Of a stretch of 64,000 nt of DNA, positions 1 through 24,300 are shown piece after piece. Position 1 is the first letter of the stretch. Every line of letters starts with the position of its first letter. The stretch is from Tubiluchus corallicola (Eukaryota; Priapulida; Priapulimorpha; Priapulimorphida; Tubiluchidae): positions 545,812 to 609,811 of the forward strand of contig JAQGDQ010000027.1 in assembly GCA_030141605.1 (NCBI GenBank). Direction: 5' to 3'. Below the pieces are notes generated by a model. That model saw nothing but the letters and a program-made list of their open reading frames with translations. It had not been told where the DNA came from and ran no database searches. Both the position numbers and the translations under genes were made by a program.

Positions 1-217
1 CCAAATAGCCCGATTGTTGGTCTCAGAAAAATTTCAAAAATTTGAATCAGCTAAGCTCCTGTTACGCGAAGTCAAGGTCGGATCAAAACCGCAAATTAAT
101 CATAGATGAATCTGTTTAAATTTTCATTTGTTATATTGTTATTTAATTTCATTTAGTGAAATATGAAACCCTCAGTGTATAATTTGTTCTAAAGGTGATA
201 GCATTTTTTGTTTTTAG
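1..217. other. Intron sequence upstream of the first visible STT3A exon
   Basis: AT-rich sequence ending in a pyrimidine-rich acceptor (TTTTTAG at 211-217). No coding similarity is visible. It is the 3' part of the STT3A intron whose upstream exon lies outside the window. Confidence 0.7.
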
Positions 218-10353
<10,136 letters not shown>

Positions 10354-10362
10354 CGGTATCTT

Positions 10363-10539
10363 AATAAACCATGAAGTATTAGTGAAACGAACTACATGGC
10401 TGTTGTGCAGTTGTTTTGGATGGCACGTGGGTAGATGAAAATTTTAAAAAATATGACATGTAGTTGAATGTAAGATGGATGAGTTCCGGGTGTCAGGGGA
10501 GCTGTAGGTTATATAACTGAACATTGATTGTTCAATAAA
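10363..10539 (+). other. STT3A 3' UTR with two poly(A) signals
   Basis: AATAAA occurs at 10363-10368, ten bases after the stop codon, and again at 10534-10539 just before a T-rich stretch. The second is the better placed for 3' end formation. This is a prediction from the hexamers alone. Confidence 0.6.
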
Positions 10540-12300
10540 TTTTGTAATTGTTCATCATGTACATACACGAAACCATTGTGCATGCATATAATGTTTATTT
10601 TTATGCAAACATAATTGTGCAATTAAACATTTTTATATGGGAAATTCGTTGTTGCAGATTACTTTGCAGAAGGTATTTCAATGCAATGCTTTCACGCACT
10701 TTCGTTGTCTCACAGCCAGTGTTTAGGAAAAAAAATGTAAAACAGTACATTGGTGATGACTAATGAGTATTACCAAAAATAGTGTAGCCAGGTTCTAAAG
10801 CTAAGGGGAAAAAAGGTGCTGTGACACATGAAGCAATTATATGTTTGTCTATGCTACAACAGTTAGTATCACTCTATCACTCTGTGACAGCAATTTATTA
10901 TAATAGTTAGATTTGGGCAATTTAATCCTTCAAACAGTTAACCTTGACAGATGAGTTACGTAAATGCACGTTCATTTCAAAAACACGAGACAGATTGGTC
11001 AAATAAAGTAATAAAGCAAGTTATTGAAAAGGTGCCAGCTGTGAAAAACGTGCTTGAGGGGAGTGGTTGCTTGCCTTGCTGCCCTATTATTACCTACACC
11101 ACTGATTACCAATTAACATTCTCATCATTATTAGATAATACATTACAGTATTAGAAAGTTTGTGGTATCACTGGCCTCTCATGCCATGCAGCGCACTTGC
11201 ATCAATTGCACTGGAGACATTTATTACTCTCTAAGCCACTTTGTCTGAGAAAGCTGAGATTGCAATATGTACTCGTGTAGTTCAAGCACTTGGCATAGCA
11301 AAGACTTACATCATTTGCACTGGAGACATTTATTACTCTCTAAGCCACTCTGTCTGAGAAGGCTGAGATTGCAATAAGTACTCGTGTAGTTCAAGCACTT
11401 GGCATAGCAAAGATTCATCACTTTTGTAAGAAGTGTAATTGTCCCGCTTAACAAATTATTGAAAGTTATTCAAAGCATATTCCACATGTTCAGTTAATAA
11501 GCTTTTCCTGCCTTAGATGCTTAAAAGTATATTGTGCAGCCAGATGCCTTCTCAATAAGTTTTCAAATAAGTTCGCGCAATTGCAGTTCACAGTAACAAT
11601 GTGCAGATTGAGTAGCTTTCATTGTACCTTACAAAATTTATTTATATGGACCCTGAACTCCATGAAATGAAACCATGTTATTGGATATGATTCAAAGTAA
11701 ATGTACACTTTTAATTTATTAAAGCCCACATAAAAATAATCTGACAATTGGTTTGTAGCGTTACTACACTGTACATGATAATTATACATGCTAATAAGCC
11801 ACTCGAAACAATGCCGAATATAGGAATATATTTACAAGCATGTTAGATAATACAATTACATGCACTGTACAATGTGAAAATAATACTTTTAATGTATGCA
11901 GAACATCGCAAGTTAATTTAACAATGTAATAAAAAAATTGACAGATGCAGTAGTTAAAACAGACAAAAATAAGGGACATTTTCAACTGCACCAATAAGTG
12001 CCACATGTACACAAATTTACAAAGCTACACTTCTACCGTTCATGAAAAAAGCAGAGAAATGCGATTAATTTTATGCTCTCTGTTCTACGTTAACTTAAAC
12101 GAATTTCAGGCTCGACATTTGGTGTAAAAGAGTAAAAGAGACCAAACACTTCACACATAATTGTACTTGAAATCATCAAATTGCTTCAGTTGTTATTTTC
12201 TTAATGAACAGATGGAAAATAACAATGCATAAAACCAAATTAAAAAAGCAACTATTGAAATAGAAGTTGAACTTATCAGTGATTTACACAATGATTATCA
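10540..12300. other. Intergenic space between convergent STT3A and BICRA, with BICRA 3' UTR
   Basis: No gene is visible. The right part should be the BICRA 3' UTR: reverse-strand AATAAA hexamers lie at 11715-11720 and 11637-11642, about 580 and 660 bases past the BICRA stop. The left part contains an imperfect duplication described separately. Confidence 0.5.
11195..11412. repeat. Imperfect direct duplication, about 109 bp period
   Basis: The segment containing GCACTGGAGACATTTATTAC is present twice in tandem, the matching TTGCAC at 11206 and 11315, with the copies differing at only a few positions. No coding potential and no family assigned. Confidence 0.8.
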
Positions 12301-15300
12301 TCACTGTAAAATACTTCTAACAGCTTCATCAAGTTGCTGATCTTCTGCAGAAATTACACAATTTTCTGCATGCCCATTTTCTACGATTCCTTCTGCATGT
12401 TCTACATAGAACTGTTCTTGATAATCAATGTCTGGATAATCTTTTGTGTGAAATTCATATTGCTGAGTAAGTATATCTGCTGCTATGTTATCTTCACTAT
12501 AAGTGTAATCGTCTGTCGAACTATTTTCAGTTGCAAACGGAATGACGAGGTTGCCATCTGGTGATTCTGTACATTCATTTGTTGGCAAATATTTCTGTTT
12601 TTGAACTTTATTACATGAAAGAGATGGAGAAGCAGGCGATGCTTCTATATCGGAAGTAGCAGTATCGTTCAGGTCATTTGAACAATAATTTGCATATTCG
12701 TATACTTCGCGACTTTGCTCGGTGGTTGTAAGAATACTCGTAATCGCAGATTGAACCTGATCATCACTTTCGTTGTTATTCGTGTACCCAATTTCTTCTT
12801 TAACATGTTGCTCATTTACTGCATCATCGTTAGCTTTTAATCGATTGCGACATTTAGGAGAAACACGACTGCTATTTAACGCAACCACAGAATCAACGTC
12901 AGCATCACTAATATTATTATCTAATAAAGCACAATTGGAAACCAGTTCGTTTGGTTTGGTGATATCACAGATAGAGTCCCCCACGAGATCTAAAGACGGA
13001 TGCGTGCAAAGCAATCCCTGCACAGCAGTTCGACTTTCTTCTGAAGGTCTTGTTGCTGCCTCCAGTTCAGCATCACTTATTTCACCATTTGGCAGATGCT
13101 CTATTCTTTCTTTTGGCGCAGAATCCGTCAGTTTCTGTGGCCGAACTGATTCCTGCTTTGCACCTGCTTCCAAATTACTGACAGTAGCAGATGATATGTT
13201 AGGGGTATCATCTACATAATTTTCACTTACTTCATCTACACCATCCTCTTCCATGTCACTGTCATCACCACTGATTGCCTGGTGAATTGCACTTTCTAAA
13301 ACATCCATAGGTTTGTCTATTACAGAGGGTCCAGGTGGCTTGTTTATGTCAATTACGGCAGCGGAGTTGCTGCTAGGCGGTAGCTGCATAGTATAACACG
13401 CTTTCTGAGAATAAGAAACCGGTGCAACAGTCGGTACGGACACAATGTTCGGCAAGATTTGCACTTGTGCAGCGGTACTAGTAACACTTGGAACGAATAC
13501 ACTGGTACTGGCGGTGGTGTGTACAGCTGGTGTATTATTCATTAAACTCACATGTTCATGTTTACTAACTGCAGTCAATTTCTCATTATCACAGATGGGT
13601 GACTTTGCTCTAGGTGATTTGGCTTCTTTAGCTGTTTCATCCAGCAGCAGATCAGGTTTTAGTGGACTAGGAGGAGTGCTGCTGGCAGGACTTGGTGCCG
13701 ACGAACCTTCTTGCAGATCGTCACTTATGTCTTTCAACTGGAAACCCTCTGGAACTATGAAATGCAGGGTACATAGATTAATACGGTGTAATCTAGCAAA
13801 AGCATGTTTTCGATTAATTTTTACTACAATATTCAAAACTAATGAATGGGTTTTGCATGAAATCTGCGCGGCTTGAATCCAGCCACTAAATGATTAATTA
13901 ATAATAAAAGCAGTGTTTGTTCAGCTAGCTAGCAAGGCAGCTCAGATAGCTGCTGAGATGTTACATTGTGTACCGAAGGTGGCTATCAGTGCAGCTCAGT
14001 ACTCAAAATTTAGAGAAAAGCCACTGTTTCTTTCAAAATTATTTTAATAATAATAATAATAATAATAAATTTATTTGGAAATGCAAATACAATATCTAGA
14101 ATCACTGAGAAAAATAGACAATAATAATGATTTAATTTTGATGTGACAGCATGCATATAATAAATGGCAAGAACAAGAAGCAAAACATGTTAGGTGCTTG
14201 CACCATTGTAAACATGTCCAAATAATGATTGAAAAAAAGAACAAAAAACGAGGGTTTTAGGCAATTTAAAAAAATTGTGCAAAGCAAGGATAGAAGTGAT
14301 GGATAAAAGAATGTTCAAAAGGATAGGAAGAATGGCTTCAGCTCATGAGATGACGAAGCACTCTGGATTCTACTCAAAAAGAACACAAGGTTATGACTGT
14401 TGTGTCACACAGGAACAATAGGTAGTTACAGAGACTAATTTATATAAGAAGCAAACAGATATCGCTTAACTCACGATTTAAAGCGGTAAACTGGCACGTT
14501 ACATTGGGTGGTAGTGAGTTCCAAAGTTTAGGTCTGAGTTGGTAATCATTATAGCGAGTATTATGTGATTTGACATTCTTAATTACAGGATTCTTGAAGT
14601 ATACAGGGAATGGATCATTGTTAGTCTTATAAACAAAAATGGCAGTGTTATAGGAAATCAGATCATCAATTATTAGTATTCTACACTCACTATAGCATGA
14701 TTTAGTAAATGAACTGAATTTGGAGAGTCTGTACAGGGTGCGTATAAATTTACGTTGCAAGCTGTGAAGTGAATTTAAGTTGGTCTTGTAAGTACTACCC
14801 CAAAGTATATTTCTATAGGCAAGATATGGTAAGACTAATGTGTTATATAAAGCTATTAAGTGAAATCGAGTTTTGAATGTATGTTATTATACCTATATTT
14901 TTAGCTATTTTAAGTCTGATCATATTTATATGAAAATTCCAATCAAGATTTTCGTGGAGGATAATGCCCAAAAACTTGATGTGACTAACTATTTCTATAG
15001 TTGTATCATCAATAGAAATATTATAATATTCTGGGGGTTAGTTTTATTTCTGGCACGAAACATAATACACGTAGTTTTTGCATGATTCAAAGACAGTTTA
15101 TTTGCTTTAAACCAATTTGTAACAGTATCTAATTGCTGGTTTATTATGTCAATTGAAAAGTTACTGAGATTGAAGAAGATCGTGGTATCATCTGCAAACT
15201 GAGTTAACTGTAATGAGTCATTACACAGATCGTTAATTTAGATTAAGAAAAGCTGAGGTCTGAGGATCAAGCCTTGCGGTACTCCGATGTTTACACTACG

Positions 15301-18300
15301 TGGGGTTGATATCACACTGTTGCATCTCACATACTGCATACGATTTTTTAGATAGCTACTAAACCAATTATTTGCAATACCTCTAACCCCGTAAAATGAT
15401 AATTTATGTAACAAAATTGCATGGTCCACCGTGTGGAATGCTTTGGAAAGATTGCTACATGACACAGTCGTTCAGCAACCCAATAGCTCATCCATTTTAT
15501 TATAAATCTTCCAAGTTGATGGACAAGATCCACTTTTCCTTCACACCTTTGACCTTCACCTACCTTTGCTTCATGTTTTTTCTATTTTGTGTGACATTGT
15601 TGCCACGTTTTTCAATTCCAATTTCTCTCAGCTGGCCAGCAACTTCAGCAAATAATTTTTTATTCTTTTGTTGTCTACTATCTAAAAGATTAACTGGGCC
15701 GATAATAAAAATACCTCCATTTCCGTCTAATCGCCCAGGTAATATTTTTTTATCAAACACCCAGCGGGGGAATTTTATAAATTTTTTTGTACGTTCATAT
15801 ACTTACTTGACGCAGTCATATAAAAGCATATTTTTTAATTTAAAATGTAGAACACAATAATTATTAGAACATTGTTCTTTCGAGGAATGCAGCACGCAGC
15901 CATATTTTTCCACGACTAACTCTTGACCAGGGTTGCCATGTTGCATGATGCTCACTGTATTGGAGGCTAAAAGTATCGAATTTTCCACCAAATCGATGTA
16001 TTAACAGCTGAATAGTGTTGTCGCTTATACCATAATTATCAGAACGTTCGTGCATTCATGACACAAAAAAGAGACTATACAATAATCGATAATTATATCA
16101 TAATTTAGTAATGCGAAACTAAAAAACAAAAAAAGCGTGGAAAAATGTGCATTGAAAATATTTCAAACATTACTGCTGACCAGTGGGAAATAAACAAAAT
16201 TTGATTTCAATGGTTTTAAATATGTCATGATTCAGCTTAAACATTCACAAAGCTTTGAAAAAAATTTAAAGCCTAGTGACATCTATCCTTCCCTACTGAC
16301 ATATTTTGAGCTCATGAGGTAAGACAGAAACAAATTTTTTTATGGCCAGCCTTACATCCAGATCTTGTAAAATATCCAAAAAAATTCACTTGCCTGTCTT
16401 CCCACTGACCCATTTGAGCATCCATGGTGATGTAACGCGTTTGGGCAGTTTTGTAACATTTAAAGTAGTGCGGAACAAAATTATTAGCACAAATATACCC
16501 TAATGAATATTCTGGTGGCTAGACGTTTAACACCTGACTGAAAGGGACAAGCCTATACTGTAGTCGCTTTGCCATGATCGTTGTTAATTAGGTATTACAT
16601 ACTTTCACACAATGTCGAATAATAAGGTTTGCATATGCATTTAAGCCACACGGATTTCATGTAAAATGTAAATATTACAGTACACAATCGTTTTTGAATA
16701 AAAATGTTGAAATAAATACCGGTACCTCTATATTCTCCTCGTTCAGCAGCCTCTTTATCTCTCCTTAGATCATCACGTTCCTTTTGCACCAACATCCGAT
16801 TAATATGAACAAGTTCCCAGGACGGCTTCTGTCTCTGCACACGAGAAAAGCTTATAAGAATTGGCATCTGCACATGAGAAAAGCTTACAAGAATTAGAAT
16901 CTGCACATAAAAAAGCTTACAAGAGTTTAGCACTTTTAGTTACAATGCTAACATCAATAAAGGAATAGGCAAGGTACTGTAGACAGTGATAGGAAATCCG
17001 CATCAAAACGCATAAAAGATTATTTTTCGTTTTACTCTCTAGTTTATTCACAAATTACTTATATAAATAACACATACGCATATTAAAACAAAAACTTATA
17101 AAACTTTTTCATGCTTTTTCTGCATCGACAAAAGTTAAGCATTTACAGGACTTGTGCATAATTTGCTACTCTAGGTCAAACAAAGACCATAGATTTAAAT
17201 GCCATGTATGCGCAAAAGGGAGACAGAGAGAAAGAGATTGCATATCAAACAACACATGAATAGTGAGTAGCTCAAAGGCTACTTCTGCTATACAATAGAA
17301 TGCAGTTTTTCTATTGTACAATAAGGCATCCATTATTTATCTTACAACAAAGAATTAGAATATGTATTAGGACATGATGAGGCACATTGATGATGATAGC
17401 ACTCTTCCTATGCATGTGTGGCATTTTAATCTATGGAAAAGACTAATTCTCGAGGCACATTGATGATGCCACCACTCTCTTCCTATGCATGTGTGGCATT
17501 TTAATCTATGGAAAAGACTAATTCTCATTTGGAAATTATACTTTTATCCAAGCGGTACTATTGGCACTTTCAAACGGCACTGCTAAAATTATTTTAATAA
17601 TGGGAGTCAAGAAAATGTATAGCTGGTATGCTAAAACAATAAACAGCTAAAAAAGCAGCAGATAAACTAACACTAAGAAGCAGCACATACCTGACTTTCA
17701 CGCAAGAGAAGACGGTGAAACTTGTTGAGCATATGATGGAACCTGGTTTGTAATTGTTTTGACTTTTCTTCAAATGCATGGTCAACTGAAACAGAAGAAA
17801 ACGCTGTACATTTGTTGTAATTTTCTCTTAAATTTTTGAAACTTTGTTCTGTGGTTACAAAAATCTGTACAAACTACTCAAGTAAAACAAAACAGCTTTT
17901 ATATTCAATATATCATACTTTTTTCCAACTGCCGTGGATGTTGTGGAGTTCCGGCAAGAATATGGTATCTTATCAGAGATCGACAAGCATGTTTAACAGA
18001 TTTGAATGCCACATCAGTCTCAGGCTTCACGATCATATTCTGATCCCTTTTTATTTGTGCTGTCAACCTAAGGAATTTAGAACTAAATTATTAGTTCCAT
18101 TACTAAACTGAAATATTATTAATATACATAACACCCTAACATGTAACTATGATGCATTCATTGTACAGGTAAAAAACCTTGTAAATCGTTTAAACAAAGA
18201 TAAGTTCTATTTCTTAATTTTCTGATAGTTTAATTTAACATCTGCATTATTTTTCATTAGCAAATGAATATAAGCACTAAGTGCCTTGAATCTAATGTCT

Positions 18301-21300
18301 TAACTTAATAGATTATTGCTTACAGCTACAGCAATAATAAAGATGTGCATGTAATGTAACTCCTTTCACACAATAATAATGTTTGCAAAAACATTGAACA
18401 TTTTACAGCAATTTGGTTAAAATCTGCTCACTTTGCCATTTTTGCTGAGGAAGTTCTGACTTCAGTTTTTTCTGGTGCCCGCTTTGTCGCTTTGTGAGAT
18501 TGATGGCAAATGGAAGCTTTGCTTGGCGAACTGATTTTCTTCTGAGGCGTAATCTATAAAGTATCATCGTTTACTTAAAAGATGACATACTATTAAAAGC
18601 AATAACAAAGAAAGAATCGTTGATCAAATTAATTACATTCACAAGACTGTTTAATAAAGAGATACAAGAAAACGAGTTTACCTTCACCTGATTTGGAGGA
18701 GCTGGTGTGGCTTTTTTCACGGAGCACGCAGCAGGCTGCAAGCCAATGACAGGTTGACTAGCTGAGTTAATGCCTATCTTCACCAGTTGTTGAGTGCCAG
18801 CAGGTGCGGATTTATTGAGTAGATTACCAAGAGCAGAAGATGTAGTAGTCTGTGAAGTAACTGCAGCACGTGATTGGCTTGAGATTGCAACAGAAGGAAT
18901 TACTCTTGGGGCTTGCGTTAAAGCCGAAGCTGACTCTATGCCACTCCGAATTGCAGCGTCTCGTCCTATTTGGATGATTTCTTGCTGTTTCTGCAAAGCA
19001 AAAACATGTTTATGAAACTATTATATGATGGCAGAAACAATATAAAAGTGTTTATGAAACCGCATATCTACTTATTAGTTTCTCAACCTTGTATTTAATT
19101 TACAGTTTCACCGTAATTTGGCTGTAGTGGTAGCTTCTAGTCATACAAAGTAGCAACCAAATTTCGTTTTCCTAACCACTTTGAAAAAAAATTGTTACTC
19201 ACATATCACGCACAAATTTTTACCCACATGTTGCATCGTGTAAACTGTGTATTAAGAAATGTGTAAACCAGAATGTGTGCATCGTATACACTGAAATGCT
19301 AAGCCATGTAGGCTGGTATTAGAAAACGAGCATGTGAAACACTGCCTTCAAATACACACTTCACACACTCGCAAAGAAATACCGCACTGCATATATGTGG
19401 CATGGACAACTTAAAGAGAAACTGGCAGCAAGTGAAAAAATTGCTAAACGTATTCCGTAAAATTTTGTAGGCAGTTGATTCTGTATTGAACTAGCTTCCA
19501 TCACAGGTACATTAAAGCCTTAGATTTTTTAGAAACATCACTGCAAAAAGTGACATGACACAGAGTTTTCAAAATTTTGAACGAAGTTGCAAAACGTAAA
19601 AGGCAGCCCATTTCAAAGAAATAACAGTAATAACCACTCAGATATACTTGTTTGCTTTCTTGCTCTTTCAAATTAATGCCCATTTTCGATGAAGCATTAA
19701 AATTAAACACTAATATTCACTTATCATAAAACTATCATATCATATCATGACACTAACTAACAAATTTTGACAATCTATTTCTGCTCACTTTGTATTATAT
19801 GCATATTTTTGTTCAATTTCAGCATTCCTAGAAAATGGGCTTCTAGAAGATCTTAAAACAAATTAATAATAGACTTTCACAATGAATCTGCTATAATTTA
19901 CCCGAAAAAGTTGCTGGAGAGCCTGTTTTTGGTGTTGCGTGTGGTTCTTGACGCCCAGAAGTTGTCGAATCATAACTTCAATTTTCTGCAATAGTTGCTG
20001 GTTTTGAAGACTCAGTTGTATAGTTTGTATGCGTTGACCAGGAACTAGCGTAGTAGCTGAAGCTGCCGGAGCAAGGGTGGACTCAACAAGATTCGTTTTG
20101 GCTGCAGTTTGCTAAATAAACATAAAGCCATAAGTCAAAGTTTTGTTAAAAATGAAATAAACTTATGAACGGTTTGTACTTAGACAACAAATTCCCTTCC
20201 TTTATACTAATAATAAAGGTATTTGTATCTAAACCACTTCACCCTCTTTATGACGGGAATGCTATTATAACTGGCCTGTATGACAAGACTGTACAGTCAT
20301 GCTTAATATGAGAATTAACTGAGACCTACACCAGTAGCAATAATACTAGCACATGCCAGGCACACTTCATGAATGCAGGCTACTGAGCTACAGAGATGGC
20401 AATGATAGCTGTGACAGTAAGGCTAATGATGATGTAGCAAAAGTTATGGTAATCTGTAGTATGCGGTAGTATATGTAACAACAACAACTTTTCCGTTTCC
20501 TAATATATTCCCCTATGCCAGCTACGACACAAATTGTGTGGAAGTGAAGAGGTTAACAGCCTGACTGCATTTCAGCAAAATATCAAACATTACACACTAA
20601 ACATGTTTGGTATATTTTCTATTGGTTCAATCACAAGTCGGCACGGTATATAATAATTTATTACAAAATATCTTGCTTTGTCTGTAAAAATTTCTATACA
20701 ATTGTTGAGCATTTCTATTTAAAATTATTACACATACAAATTCATAGCTATTGAAGCAGATCTTTGGGAAGTGATAAGATATTTTTCAAAATGTTGTATT
20801 ATAAATAGCACTTGTAAAATGTAGATATACATGTATCCTTATTGTTAGTGGAAAGACTATAAACAGCTGAAGTCCTGAACTCTTAGCTTCCACCATCTAT
20901 GCATTGACATTGTTTGCTACTAATATATAACGTATTGACAAGCACACAGTACGCATCTTGCAACAGTAGTTTTTGTGTTTTCGTGAATTACGCTACTCTG
21001 AACCCATCTGCAGCAATGAGTGGGCCAAAAAAAGTCGACAGTGAGTGCCGAGTTTTTAATAAGGAATGGAGAACTAAATACTTTTTCACGGAAGTCCGGT
21101 CCAAGGCTGTATGCCTTATTTGCCAAGAAACCATTGCAGTTTTAAAGGAATACAACATCACCCGTCACTTTTCCACCAATCAACCAATCAACGCAAGAAC
21201 GGACGGCAACCACTCAGAGGTTGGCAGCTACTTTGCTGGCTCAGCAAAACACCTTTATCCGACAAAGTGCCATCCAAGAATCAAGCAGGAAGGCAAGTTA

Positions 21301-24300
21301 TTTGCTAGCCTTCAAATTAGCAAAGACCAGCAAACCTTTCTCCGAAGGAGAGTTTTTCGAAGAGTGTATGGTAGAGACAGCGGGTATACTTGTGTCCTGA
21401 GAGCAAGAGCAAATTTGAAAAAAACTAGCTTGTCACGCAGGACAGTGACTCGCCATGTTGAGCTAATTGAGGAAGACTTAGGTAGCGAGCTAAACAAAAT
21501 AGCGTGGTCATTTACATTATATTCATTGGTGCTGGATGAAAGTAATGACATAAAGGACACCGCTCAGCTTTTAATTTTTATCAGAGGGATTAATGACAAT
21601 TTTGAGATAACGGAGGAGTTTTTGGCCATGGAATCCCTAAAGGGAAAAACACGGGGAGAGGTCTTGTATGACATCATGACGGGGTCATCGAGAGGCACAA
21701 GCTACCGTGGAGTACGCTCGCCAACATTACCACAGATGGATTGACAAATCTGACAGGAAAAAACGTCGAGTTGCTCAAAAGAATCCGGGAGAGGGTGAAA
21801 GAGGACAACCCTGCGCAGCAAGTGATTTTCTTACACTGCATAATCCACCAAGAAACATTGTGCAAATCCATACTGCAGCTTCATCACATAGTGAAGTCAG
21901 TTGTAAAAGTCATTAATTTTATTCGAGCGAGGGGTCTTCAGCATCGTCAGTTTATTAAGTTTCTTGAAGAAACTGACGCTGATCACCAGGACTTGCTTTA
22001 CCACTCCAATGTTCGCTGGTCAAGTATGGGGAAAGTATGTCAACGAGTATGGGAGCTCAAACAGGAGATCATTTCATTTTTGGAGCTAATTGAGAAAGCT
22101 GACAATTTTCTTGAGCTGAGTGATGCTGATTGGCTTTGTGATTTAGCCTGTGCTGTGGACATACTGACACACGTGAATGCGCTGAATGTTAAGCTACAAG
22201 GGAAAGACCTGTTTGTGTATGAAATGTACACAAATGTCAGAGCTTTCAAAACCAAGCTAGCTTCATTTTCAAAGCAAATGTCAAACAAGTTATTCGCTCA
22301 TTTCCCCACACCGGCTACGCTAAAAGAGGCCCCTCGACATGTGAAAAAATACAGGAAATCACTGGACGACCTGCATGATGAATTCTGTTGCCGATTCGCA
22401 GATTTTGGAAAAATTGACAAGTCACTTCAACTGGTGACATGTCCCTTCACACAAGACACTGAAACAGCGCCAGAGGAGTTGCAGTTGAAACTGATTGTTC
22501 ACCAATGTGACGCTGTCTTATGAGTTTTATGCTTCATTAAGTGCAGCCAAATTTCCAAACATCCAGAAGATGGCACAGAGGATACTGGTGTTGTTTGGCT
22601 CTACGCATGTATGTGAACAGACTTTTAGTGTGATGAACACCAACAAAGCTCCACACAGATCCCAGCTGAGTGATGAACACCCCAAATCTGTTCTGAGAAT
22701 TGCCACTACAAAATTAACACCGGACTTCAATGCACTGGCAAAAAAGGGTGATCAACAAAACTGTTCCCACTAAAAGTGAATGTAAGTATTAATACTGTAA
22801 TGCCTTTTTTATGTTTATGTTTGATATGTATGCATCAGGTGCTGCCCGTCTGCCAAATTTTAAAAGTCAATGTGGCCCCTGAGAATAAAAGTTTGCCCAC
22901 TCCTGTACTATCATAAGTGTCACATGGCAAATTACCAAAAAAAAATCAATTTTCAAAACATACCTGCTGCAGCTGCTGGGAAGCCGACTGCATGGCAGCT
23001 GGACTACTTTTTAACAAATTATTCATTTGATCTACAGGGAGGTTAACCTGTAATGGTGGTCGACCAGGTTGCTGTATCAAAACAGTTTGCTGCAGCTTTC
23101 CACCCTGAAGTAACATTGCAGACTGAGAATTACCAATAATGATCTGAGGCTGATTAACTTGAGATTGAACACTCGTCTGAGCTCCCGGTTGCACTAACAG
23201 ATTTCCTTGTTGGTTTGTTTGTAAAACAATGTTTCCGGTGACCTGTGCACTGTTTTGTGAGTTCGGATGCAGTAATACATTTGTTTGGTGTTGCGCTTGT
23301 GGCTGTAACAAAATGCTTGGTTGAGCTCGTGGCTGAAGAGACGGTTGCTGTAAAACTACAAACGAAGGCCGATTCAGCTGAGTACTCTGACCAGCAGTAT
23401 TCTGTTGAACAACAGCATATTGAGGCATTATCGAACTAGACTGACTACTTTCACAGTTGCTAAACTGCTGCTGCTGTGCAGAAAGAACTGGTGCTGTTTG
23501 TGCGATAACCGTGTTCTGGCTTATTGGTAGCTGAGCGGTGGACACTGCTAACGGCTGCTGAAACCACTGAACACTTTGAACATTTGGATTATTACACGAA
23601 ACAGTAACATTGCTTACTACGGGTTTCACTGCCGTTTGAACACCAGCTGGCAAAAATTGAGACTGGTTTGTTACACCAATAGATGAATTGTTACCAGGTG
23701 ATTGATGATTCAAGACATTTTGCAACATTACATTTTGAGGAGTTCTTGCTTGTTTGACATTATCTTTAGGAAGCTTTAACTGTTGATAAAGTAAAGGAGA
23801 ACTTGCTAGTTTATTGTCAACGTTGGTAACAACTGCCGAAACAGATACGGGTGCAATGTGTGCATCTGTGGCCAAAGAATTAAAGTTACTAGAAGCCACT
23901 TGACTTTTTCCAGATTCATTTGCTAATGGTGGTTTTGCAGCTATAACATAATGCCCTTGCACTGGCACTAGAGGAGATCCCACCCTCGATTGATCTTGCA
24001 GTTGAGTCTGTACAACAGGACCTGTCAAACCAGATGATAAATTCTGAATGGGCACTTGCTGTCGGCTGGCCGGACTTTGATTTTGAACATTTGTACCACC
24101 ATGACCTGCATTTTGTGCATTCAGTTTGGCAAGGTGGGTCTGCAAAGCAGACAGCTGCGACACAGGCAATTGTAACACAACGGTTCGGCCATTAATTGTG
24201 GTATTCACTAACACGGTTTGGTTTGCTGGCAGTGTGATAGACTGGTTTTGATTTTGGATAACAATATTTGGAACAGAAGCTAATTGTGGCTGCTCATTCC

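Noticed and set aside
12773-13876. Plus-strand frames of 148 and 143 codons
   Set aside because: They lie opposite the last BICRA exon, which has family support at its end; the plus readings are shadows of it.
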